A DNA stretch of 64,000 bases from Astragalus membranaceus (lineage: Eukaryota; Streptophyta; Magnoliopsida; Fabales; Fabaceae), in NCBI GenBank assembly GCA_039519185.1, contig CM076854.1, forward strand, positions 174,127,144 through 174,191,143, written 5' to 3'. The notes beneath the pieces are model-generated. The model ran no database searches and was not told where the DNA came from. It was given only the letters and a program-made list of their open reading frames with translations. Below are positions 56,051 through 64,000 of this stretch, piece by piece. The first letter of the stretch is position 1; every line of letters starts with the position of its first letter. Position numbers and translations under genes: made by a program.

Positions 56051-58102
56051 ATGGGATCAAACTGTGAAGCAATCCAAACTCTGAACTACCCTATAGTGAA
56101 GCAGCCTAATCTGACAAGTCTAAGGGAATGTGCTGGTCGATTGCCGCCCATCGAGCGCAGGTCTTTTGATAGAGTGTATGGGAAGATTATTATGTTACTA
56201 CAATTGGACGTGCAAACAGAGGCCATTGCCGCTTTGAGCCAGTTCTACGACTCTTCATTAAGATGCTTCACCTTCAAAAATTTCCAGATGGCACCTACCC
56301 TGGAAGAATATACACAGATCTTCTGCTTTCCTCAACAAGACAAGGGACCCTACCAGTATCAGGGACAATACTACACAGATGAGAAACTCGCCTCAATGTT
56401 ACAAACCAGCAAAGAGAACTTGAAGCTCCGGAAGAAAAATCGAAATGGCATTGCAGGATTCCCACAAGAGTATCTGGAAGGCCAAATGAAATTCTTCGCC
56501 GACGCTAGAAATTGGGGTCCTTTTAAGCAGGTGTTAGCTTTGACTATCTTTGGCATTGTCCTATTTCCACGCCTTGAAAGATATGTAGACACAACAGCTA
56601 TTGGCGTCTTCTTATCCTTCAAAGATCCGATTCCAGCCATGCTTGCAGACACTTACTGTACTTTCACTCATTATAGTGAGCTAAGGGGAAAGAGGATATC
56701 TTGTTGCTTGCACGCCTTGTATGTTTGGCTTCTCACCCATGCTTTCGTTAACAAAGTCAGAGTAGAAGGCCCAATTGAAGACGCCAGAGGGTGTGATGTG
56801 AAGACAATGAACACGGGTGAATGGTTGCAAGTGCTGGGGGGCCTTCATGAATATAAGGTTCGTTGGCACCCATCATGGTGGAAAGATAGGCCTGAAGTGG
56901 TTTTTCAATGTGGAAGCTTCCGAAATGTCCCACTCATGGGGACAAGAGGATGCATAAATTACAATCCTTCTCTAACTCTAAGACAGCTGGGGTACCCCAT
57001 GCGAAATCCGCCCACCGAAGACATGTTAATCCCTTTTTACCTCCACGAAGGAAGCCCAAAAGAAGTTGACATGCTCCGGAAGATTTCTCAAGCATGGAAT
57101 TTGGTCGTCCGCAAGGGACAAGAGCTTACTAAGAAGAACGGCGATAAGGAAACCACCTTTCGTCAATGGCTCCAAAAGAGGATCCAAGACACCCGATTGC
57201 CTTACCAAAGTGCACTACGGGTTGAGGAAGATATACCTGAACCTACCCTTCCCACTGTCGAAGATTTAGATAAGCTTAAAATGGCATTATCAAAGGCCGA
57301 GGAAGAAAAGAAGGGCTTACAGGCAGAGTTAGAGAAAGTGCTCCTAAAGAACCAGAAGTTGGAGGAAGAGAATGCAAGTAAGTCAGTAGCCATTGAAGAC
57401 AGCCGCAAGCAGCTCAAGATCGAACAAAAGAACAAACTAGAGGCTCAAAGGTACCTAAGAGGGGCGAAAGAGGAAATAAAACGTTGCAACCTGAAAATGG
57501 ACCAAGCCATCGATGATACATACAAATGGAAAAGGTTATGGGAAGAATCAATGATGGCTGAAAAGACCGCACAGAGCCTACTAATGGTATCAAAGAGAGA
57601 GTCCCGGATGATGGCAGCCGAGTTTGAAGAGCAAGTGAAAAGTATCAAGCAGGATAAAGATACCATTGAAGAGATACTCCGAGAATACCAGCAAGCCTTA
57701 AGAAGGGAGCATGAAAAATCTGATGAGCTGAACGACCATATCAGATATCAAGAGGAGGTCTACCACCAGCTGAAGACAGAAAGCATCTATTGGGAGAACC
57801 GCTTTGTGGAGTTGGTCAGCAAGATAGAAAACCATGAAGTCTTCATAGAGTTGAAGAACGAAAGCTTATACTGGAAAGACAGATTCTCAAAGCTGGCATG
57901 GCTGGCCGATCAAGCTATCATAGGAATCCCCAGGCGTCTGAAGGAGGCTAACGCGGCAATGCACCCGTTTAACACCCCGGTCCAAGTTTCCGAATTCATG
58001 GAGTTTTGCGAGATTCTGATTGCCGAACTCCGGGAGAAGGCTGGCAGCACTACTAGTAGAAAAAGAGAGAGGAGTGGAAAAATGAAAGCCATATGTATTT
58101 GA
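56051..58102 (+). CDS. Ogre ORF1 protein
   Basis: Open frame of about 683 residues from ATG 56051 (MGSNCEAIQTLNYP); the frame is open from ATG 55985, but that start lies in leader-like sequence. The first 370 or so residues form a globular domain with LPPIERRSFDRVYGKI, FYDSSLRCFTFKNFQMAPTL, EEYTQIFCFP and a YVWLLTHAF block. It resembles the plant-mobile-domain-like N-terminus seen in this ORF of Ogre elements (annotated DUF7745 from memory). The second part, from about residue 400, is a long Lys/Glu-rich coiled coil. Function is unknown. ORF1 upstream of gag is a hallmark of the Ogre lineage. No frameshift or internal stop. Confidence 0.85.
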   Translation: MGSNCEAIQTLNYPIVKQPNLTSLRECAGRLPPIERRSFDRVYGKIIMLLQLDVQTEAIAALSQFYDSSLRCFTFKNFQMAPTLEEYTQIFCFPQQDKGPYQYQGQYYTDEKLASMLQTSKENLKLRKKNRNGIAGFPQEYLEGQMKFFADARNWGPFKQVLALTIFGIVLFPRLERYVDTTAIGVFLSFKDPIPAMLADTYCTFTHYSELRGKRISCCLHALYVWLLTHAFVNKVRVEGPIEDARGCDVKTMNTGEWLQVLGGLHEYKVRWHPSWWKDRPEVVFQCGSFRNVPLMGTRGCINYNPSLTLRQLGYPMRNPPTEDMLIPFYLHEGSPKEVDMLRKISQAWNLVVRKGQELTKKNGDKETTFRQWLQKRIQDTRLPYQSALRVEEDIPEPTLPTVEDLDKLKMALSKAEEEKKGLQAELEKVLLKNQKLEEENASKSVAIEDSRKQLKIEQKNKLEAQRYLRGAKEEIKRCNLKMDQAIDDTYKWKRLWEESMMAEKTAQSLLMVSKRESRMMAAEFEEQVKSIKQDKDTIEEILREYQQALRREHEKSDELNDHIRYQEEVYHQLKTESIYWENRFVELVSKIENHEVFIELKNESLYWKDRFSKLAWLADQAIIGIPRRLKEANAAMHPFNTPVQVSEFMEFCEILIAELREKAGSTTSRKRERSGKMKAICI

Positions 58103-58428
58103 GTGAAATTTAAAGAACATTGTACTTTTCTTTTCGATGTTTTATTTCCAAAATATTGTACTTTCCTCCATCAATGAAGTTTGTTTGTCTCACATGCTGA
58201 TCCTTTATCTTGAGAATATTGTGGAACCTTAATCTGTGTACTTATGACAAATCAGGATGTGCTTGCAATTCCCGACCTAAAACAATAAGACTCATGCACA
58301 CATGCATCATTCGCATTTTCATCCATTCATATGCTCATACATATACTCATAACATGTGTCCCACCAACAGAGTAAAAGACAAGCTGGTGCGTCAACATCG
58401 CTATTGGACTCGTTCTCAGGCCAGAAAC

Positions 58429-61400
58429 ATGGAAGAAAATCAGGTCAATCCGCCTCAAGATATCCCGGATCAGGGCAATCCACCTCAGAACCCAGGCAAT
58501 CAAGAGCTTCGGGCAGAAATAGATGGGATGAAAGAACAGATGGCTGAAATCTTGAAGGTTCTACAAACTTTGAAGGGCCAAGACACAAGTGAAGATGCCT
58601 CCGCTGGGAACACAGAAAACCAAGTTACCAACCCTCCTCCTCCCAATGGACTCGGGATCCCGCATACAGTGCACCATACTGGGCCTAATGGCCAAGGTTA
58701 CATATGGCCTCCTTACGGACTCCCACAAGGTTACACACCTCCGACAGTCGATGCTAGTCCCTCAGGAGTCGCGGGCCAACAACAGCTTACATCAACGGGT
58801 CACGACGGTAATCCGGGGGCACCACAAGTTCAAAACCCGACCCCCGTCGTCATACCACAAGGACTCCCACTTGGCCGCCCTCCACCGCCGGTAGTTAACG
58901 CTCAAGCTCAGGGTTCCAACCTCAGGAATCCCACTCATTCACATACCCCAAATGTGAACCCAGCCATAGTTCCGATGATGCATCCTTACTATGGTATGAG
59001 TGGGCTTCCTCACGACTACTCTATGGAGAACCCTCAAGCCCAAGGAAAGCTGCAAATGCTGGAAGAAAGGTTGAGAGCGGTTGAAGGATTCAGTGTTGGT
59101 GCAAGAAATGCACAAGATTTATGTCTCGTCCCAAACGTGGTCATTCCCCCTAAGTTTAAAGTGCCAGATTTTGATAAATACAGAGGAGCAACATGTCCGG
59201 CAAGCCACCTAACTATGTATTGCAGGAAGATGGCTGCATTCGCAAACGACGATAAGCTGCTTATCCACTACTTCCAAGACAGCTTAGCTGGGGCAGCTTC
59301 AAATTGGTATATGCAGTTGACACCCACTCATATTCGGTGTTGGAAGGATCTCGCTGATGCTTTCCTTAAGCAGTATAAGTACAACACTGATATGGCTCCT
59401 GATAGGACCCAGCTACAAAACATGACTAAAAGGGATAATGAGTCCATCAAGGAATATGCTCAGCGTTGGAGAGGACTAGCAGCACAGGTAGCACCGCCTC
59501 TTTTTGAAAGGGAAATGGTATCTATGTTCATGGAAACTCTCCCTTCACCCTTCTATGAAAAACTGATCGGGAGCGTATCGTCAAGTTTCTCGGACATGGT
59601 CGTTATTGGAGAAAGGCTGGAGAACGGAATGAGGAATGGGAAAATCGCTTATACCCCCCCCGGAAACACTAACCAGAGAAAGCCCTTCTCCGGATTTCCT
59701 AAAAAGAAAGAAGGAGAAGCCAATGCCATCACAGGAACCGGAAAAACTTCCTACTCCAATCCCTCTCACACCAATCCATTCTCAGCACAAACACTACCTA
59801 CCCCACCTACCCAAAATAACCAAGGCCATAAAACACAAAACTACTCAGTCGGAAAGTTCGTCCACTTTGATCCAATCCCAATGTCATACTCCGACCTATT
59901 CCGCCACCTGCTCAGCCATAATTTAATCACCACCCGCCCAATGAGACAGATCCAACCCCCTTTTCCTAGAGGCTTCGACCCAAACACCACATGCGAATTT
60001 CATTCAGGAACGGTCGGCCATTCCATAGAAAATTGCAAAGCATTGAAGTATGTCGTCCAAGATCTAATCGCCTCGGGCTGGTTGAACTTCAAGGAAAATG
60101 GTCCTAATGTGGCTACCAACCCATTACCAGGACATGGGATGCCCTCAGCTAATGCAATTGAGGATTCGGCAGAACCGTCCCTAATCAGGAGGGTAGAATG
60201 CATCCAGACACCCCTGGAAGTGATTCATGCTAATCTGTGTTCCTTTGGGATTATTGAGAGAGAATGTACTGGAAAGAATCCATGCAATAACCATCACTGC
60301 ATTGGGAATTGTGAGGCGTTTAAACAAGTACTTCAGGACCTGTTGGACCGACATGTAATACAAGTAGGCTTTCAAAAGAGGGAGGACCAGGTGTCAACTA
60401 TCCTATCGAGCAATGGCCAGAACAAGGATACTCGGAAGCCGTTAGAGATCCACTATACTAAGGACTCCAAGTCGTCCCTGGGTATGCCTAAACCAATCAC
60501 TATCCAAGTGCCAACTCCCTTCCCCTACAACGACACCAAAGCAGTCCCCTGGAACTACAATGCGAAAGTCCAAGTGGAAGGTCCTCAGAGCAATCCTGAT
60601 GTCACAAATGTCTCGGGAAGCAGCGGAATGACTCGGAGCGGGCGCATCTATGCCCCTGAAAGACCCAGAGGAGGAGAATCAAATGAAAGAGGAAAGATCG
60701 ATAAAGGCAAAGACAAAGAAGTGGAGCCATCTGACAAAAATACGGGCAAGAAGGTACTATCTGAACAAGAAGCCAATGAGTTTTTAAAGATTATGAGGCA
60801 GAGCGAGTACAAGGTAGTGGATCAGCTGAATCAGACTCCCGCTAAGATATCCCTACTATCACTATTACTCAATTCGGAAACCCACCGAGCAACACTGATG
60901 AAGGTACTGAATGAAGCCCATGTCACTCCCGACATCACAGTTGGTCAGTTTGACGGGATCGTCGGAAATATCGTTGCAAACAATTACCTCACCTTCACAG
61001 ATGATGAGATCCCCGTCGAGGGAAGAGGGCACAACAAGGCTTTGCATATCTCCGTGAAATGTGGAGAATACTCTCTAGCTCGAGTACTCATCGATAACGG
61101 ATCGTCCCTGAATGTACTACCCAAATCAACCATGAACAAGCTAGACGTAGACTGTTCATACATGAAACCCAGTTCTACACTGGTCAGGGCATTCGATGGG
61201 TCTAAAAGAGAGGTTATCGGAGAGATGGAGTTACCTGTACAGGTAGGTCCAGAAGTCTTCATAGTAAGTTTCCAAGTAATGGACATCAATCCGTCTTACA
61301 GTTGTCTTCTGGGAAGACCATGGATCCATACGGCAGGGGCTGTGCCCTCTTCTCTACACCAAAAGCTCAAGTTCATAGTCAACAACAAATTGGTGGTCGT

Positions 61401-61971
61401 GTCAGGAGAAGAAGAATTGCTAGTCAATAAGCCGTTCCCTATACGTTATGTTGAGGCTGCAGAAGAATCTTTCGAGACCGCCTTCCAAGCACTAGAAATT
61501 GCAAATGCTACCTTTGTGGGGGAAGGAGCCCCATCATTAAAACCAAAGCTGTCCAAAGCTGCATTGATGATTGCTAAAGTCATGACAAGCAAGGGTTATC
61601 AGGCAGGAAGTGGTTTAGGGAGGACTGAACAAGGGATCCTAACACCCATACAGCCGCGTGAAAACAAAGACAGATGTGGGATAGGGTACCGGCCTAGTCG
61701 TACTGACAAAGGAAGGATCGCCGCAGAAAAGAAGGAGCGAAGGTTGGCCAAACTTGAGGGTCGGGAGCCAAATATGAAGAAGATTGTCATCTGTGACATA
61801 AAGCAAAGCTTTCAGAGCGCAGGAATGCTAGATCCTAACCAGGTTGCAGCTATTGAAGATGATTCAAGCATTGAAAATAGCGGTGTCAGTCTTGTGCGCC
61901 GTTGTCCAGCAAGCAAAGAGCTCAAGAATTGGGAGATCGTCGATTTTCCTGTAGTTTTTAGTTCAAAGTAA
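58429..61971 (+). CDS. Ogre gag-protease
   Basis: Start at ATG 58429 (MEENQVNPPQDIPD) is preferred because the upstream frame from 58210 is leader-like. A short coiled coil and a Pro-rich linker lead into the gag domain (VPDFDKYRGATCPASHLTMY, DSLAGAASNWYMQL, SIKEYAQRWRGLAAQV). Two knuckle-like motifs follow: CEFHSGTVGHSIENC (CX2HX5HX4C) and CNNHHCIGNC. The protease has VLIDNGSSLNVLP, with Asn where many retropepsins have Thr or Ser, and the flap-side LLGRPWIHTAGAV. A G-patch-like segment (KGYQAGSGLGRTEQG) lies near the C-terminus. Unspliced RNA stops at TAA 61969-61971; splicing removes this stop and joins gag-protease to reverse transcriptase. Confidence 0.9.
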   Translation: MEENQVNPPQDIPDQGNPPQNPGNQELRAEIDGMKEQMAEILKVLQTLKGQDTSEDASAGNTENQVTNPPPPNGLGIPHTVHHTGPNGQGYIWPPYGLPQGYTPPTVDASPSGVAGQQQLTSTGHDGNPGAPQVQNPTPVVIPQGLPLGRPPPPVVNAQAQGSNLRNPTHSHTPNVNPAIVPMMHPYYGMSGLPHDYSMENPQAQGKLQMLEERLRAVEGFSVGARNAQDLCLVPNVVIPPKFKVPDFDKYRGATCPASHLTMYCRKMAAFANDDKLLIHYFQDSLAGAASNWYMQLTPTHIRCWKDLADAFLKQYKYNTDMAPDRTQLQNMTKRDNESIKEYAQRWRGLAAQVAPPLFEREMVSMFMETLPSPFYEKLIGSVSSSFSDMVVIGERLENGMRNGKIAYTPPGNTNQRKPFSGFPKKKEGEANAITGTGKTSYSNPSHTNPFSAQTLPTPPTQNNQGHKTQNYSVGKFVHFDPIPMSYSDLFRHLLSHNLITTRPMRQIQPPFPRGFDPNTTCEFHSGTVGHSIENCKALKYVVQDLIASGWLNFKENGPNVATNPLPGHGMPSANAIEDSAEPSLIRRVECIQTPLEVIHANLCSFGIIERECTGKNPCNNHHCIGNCEAFKQVLQDLLDRHVIQVGFQKREDQVSTILSSNGQNKDTRKPLEIHYTKDSKSSLGMPKPITIQVPTPFPYNDTKAVPWNYNAKVQVEGPQSNPDVTNVSGSSGMTRSGRIYAPERPRGGESNERGKIDKGKDKEVEPSDKNTGKKVLSEQEANEFLKIMRQSEYKVVDQLNQTPAKISLLSLLLNSETHRATLMKVLNEAHVTPDITVGQFDGIVGNIVANNYLTFTDDEIPVEGRGHNKALHISVKCGEYSLARVLIDNGSSLNVLPKSTMNKLDVDCSYMKPSSTLVRAFDGSKREVIGEMELPVQVGPEVFIVSFQVMDINPSYSCLLGRPWIHTAGAVPSSLHQKLKFIVNNKLVVVSGEEELLVNKPFPIRYVEAAEESFETAFQALEIANATFVGEGAPSLKPKLSKAALMIAKVMTSKGYQAGSGLGRTEQGILTPIQPRENKDRCGIGYRPSRTDKGRIAAEKKERRLAKLEGREPNMKKIVICDIKQSFQSAGMLDPNQVAAIEDDSSIENSGVSLVRRCPASKELKNWEIVDFPVVFSSK

Positions 61972-62164
61972 TGTTTCTGTAATGCAATCCTATGGCTCTG
62001 CCCAAGGCCTTAGGACATTTCATTCGGGCACACATGTTTCCTTTCAATATCAATATCAATAAAATGTTATTTCAGATTCTCCAAATAAATTTCAGTTCTC
62101 TTTTGCACTTGCGTTTTAATTTCTTTTGGCTCGTTTTTCATTCCATCAATTTATACTAATGCAG
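61968..62164 (+). other. Intron between Ogre protease and reverse transcriptase
   Basis: Donor TTCAAA/GTAATG and acceptor ACTAATGCAG/ATTTG bound 197 bp. It removes the TAA at the end of gag-protease and joins the frames in phase (codon AA + A). ACTAAT just before the acceptor is a plausible branch point region, and the intron is T-rich. A spliced intron at this place is known in Ogre elements. Confidence 0.85.
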
Positions 62165-64000
62165 ATTTGAAAAAAACACTGTTGAAAATAACAACGCCAA
62201 TAATTCATACTGTGACTTTGAACACCCCATTAATCAAACTGAGGAAGATATTGAAGATAACTGGGAAACTCCTCCAGAATTAATGAGAATGATGGAACAG
62301 GAAGAAAAAATAATCGAACCCCACGAGGAATCAACCGAAACAATCAACTTGGGCACGGAAGAGGATGAAAAAGAAGTCAAGATTGGCACCACCTTAAAAG
62401 ACAGTGAGCGAGAGAAATTGATTAGACTTTTGATCGACTATGTTGACATCTTTGCATGGACATACCAAGACATGCCGGGACTGGACCCCAACATAGTCGA
62501 GCATAAGTTACCAGTAAAACCTGAATGCTCGCCGATAAAGCAGAAGTTAAGAAGAATGAAACCAGAAATGTCACTAAAAATCCGAGATGAGGTCAAGAAA
62601 CAGTTCGATGCAGGATTTTTGGCGGTAGCAAAATACCCTCAATGGGTAGCCAATATTGTGCCGGTCCCAAAGAAAGATGGGAAGGTTCGGATGTGCGTCG
62701 ACTATCGAGATTTGAACAGAGCCAGCCCAAAAGACGACTTCCCTTTGCCTCACATTGATGTCCTGGTGGATAGCACAGCTCAGCATTCCCTTTTCTCCTT
62801 CATGGATGGATATTCCGGATATAATCAAATCAAGATGGCCCCAGAAGACATGGAGAAAACCACCTTCATCACTCTTTGGGGCACCTTTTGCTACAAAGTA
62901 ATGCCATTCGGTTTGAAGAATGCTGGGGCAACGTACCAGAGGGCGATGGTGGCATTGTTCCACGACATGATGCACAAAGAAATAGAGGTCTATGTGGATG
63001 ACATGATCGCAAAATCCAAGACTGAAGAGGAACATATCGTCAATCTGCGAAAGCTATTTGAACGCCTAAGGAAGTTCAAACTCAGATTAAACCCCGCCAA
63101 ATGCACTTTCGGTGTAAGATCAGGAAAGTTGTTGGGGTTCATAGTCAGTCAGAAGGGTATAGAGGTAGATCCAGACAAGGTACGAGCAATTCTTGAAATG
63201 CCAGCGCCTAAAACCGAAAGGGAAGTTCGTGGGTTCCTAGGAAGGTTGAACTACATCTCCAGATTCATATCCCAATTGACATCGACCTGCGAGCCAATCT
63301 TCAAATTGCTGTGCAAGAACCAAGAAACGAAGTGGAACGATAAGTGCCAGGAGGCCTTTGAAAAGATCAAGAGGTACCTCCAAAATCCACCGATTCTGAT
63401 GCCACCGGTGCAGGGCAGACCCCTCATTCTATACTTAACAGTGCTAGACAACTCAATGGGTTGCGTACTGGGGCAACATGATGAGTCTGGAAGGAGAGAA
63501 CATGCCATCTATTACCTCAGCAAGAAGTTCACCGAGTGCGAGACAAGATATTCATTGTTGGAAAAAACATGTTGCGCTTTGGCCTGGGCTGCACGTCGCC
63601 TGAGGCAGTATATGTTGAGCCACACGACTTGGTTGGTATCTAAAATGGATCCCATCAAGTACATTTTTGAAAAACCTGCACTCACAGGAAGGATCGCCCG
63701 CTGGCAAATGCTACTATCCGAATACGACCTTTTGTACGTCACTCAGAAAGCAATCAAAGGTAGTGCCTTAGCGGAATACTTGGCGCATCAGCCCATTGAG
63801 GATTACCAATCAATGCAGTATGACTTTCCGGACGAGGATATAATGGCTTTGTTCGGAGAAGGAAAATCTCCAGACGATGAAAGGTGGAGGATGTCATTTG
63901 ATGGCGCTTCTAATTTGTATGGGCACGGGATTGGAGCTGTGTTGATTTCTCCCGATAACCGCTTCATACCATTTACTGCTAGACTGAGCTTCTATTGCAC
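62165..64000 (+). CDS. Ogre reverse transcriptase / RNase H (partial, runs off window)
   Basis: Open to the end of the window in the frame set by the intron. An acidic N-terminal stretch leads to DIFAWTYQDMPGLDP. The reverse transcriptase has VPVPKKDGKVRMCVDYRDLN, FSFMDGYSGYNQI, VMPFGLKNAGATYQRAM and the catalytic VYVDDMIAKS. A first RNase H region follows (LGQHDESGRREHAIYYLSKK, RYSLLEKTC) that looks degenerate at its first catalytic position. A second begins at MSFDGASNLYGHGIGAVLI, the additional RNase H typical of the Tat lineage. Integrase and the stop are outside the window. No damage is seen. Confidence 0.92.

Larger units (their letters stand above)
51438..64000 (+). mobile_element. Ogre (Ty3/gypsy, Tat lineage) retrotransposon, 5' half
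   Basis: Order: LTR (51438-55179), primer-binding site, leader, ORF1, gag-protease, intron, then reverse transcriptase/RNase H running off the window. An ORF upstream of gag, a long LTR and an intron between protease and reverse transcriptase are, by knowledge of the family, the marks of Ogre elements. All coding parts visible are open, so the copy looks recent. The right half, 3' LTR and TSD are outside the window. Confidence 0.9.

Overview
The window is nuclear DNA from a plant, most likely a eudicot legume. It has no bacterial-style gene packing. It holds one convincing intact host gene, with introns, in a deeply nested landscape of transposable elements. The legume assignment is an inference from the Ogre-type retrotransposon, the Sirevirus-type LTRs rich in ATCGAT palindromes and the MULE termini; no species can be named.

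Layout. 1-8.2 kb is decayed repeats: a composite tandem-repeat family, a 0.6-kb hAT-like element with a target-site duplication (TSD), a LINE tail, a fold-back and LTR-like fragments. 8.2-19.4 kb (minus strand) is an endogenous caulimovirid-like polyprotein. A solo LTR (8669-15380, TSD GAGGA) cuts it in two, and a 4.9-kb CACTA transposon (10234-15166, TSD ATC) sits inside that LTR. The CACTA element carries host gene fragments with introns: ribosomal protein P1, and the C-terminal half of a pectin acetylesterase. 20.1-22.5 kb is a large inverted arrangement of the composite repeat. 23.0-30.2 kb is a three-level nest: a long-TIR MULE (TSD ATTCCAATA), containing a 2.8-kb solo LTR (TSD ATTCT), containing a second Sirevirus-type solo LTR (TSD TTTAT).

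30.9-32.6 kb is the 5' part of a broken copia element. A 1.3-kb MULE follows (32717-34008, TSD TATTATATA). The host gene spans 34611-40560. It encodes a 262-residue single-RRM protein of the plant ARP1-like family in five exons, and its last intron holds a 4.1-kb CACTA element (36291-40365, TSD GTG). A related CACTA element (42596-47963, TSD AAA) lies in what may be a third CACTA element that starts at 41252 and has no visible right end. A copia-type solo LTR (48675-50166, TSD AGAAG) and a ribosomal protein L17 fragment with introns follow.

51438 to the end is the 5' half of an Ogre (Ty3/gypsy, Tat lineage) element. It has a 3.7-kb LTR, a primer-binding site, ORF1, gag-protease, a 197-bp intron and open reverse transcriptase/RNase H running off the window. 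Its LTR and leader carry five stem-loop modules whose stems differ while the loops stay alike; this is the least expected signal in the window. The assignments of family and nesting rest on sequence read by eye; no database search was run.
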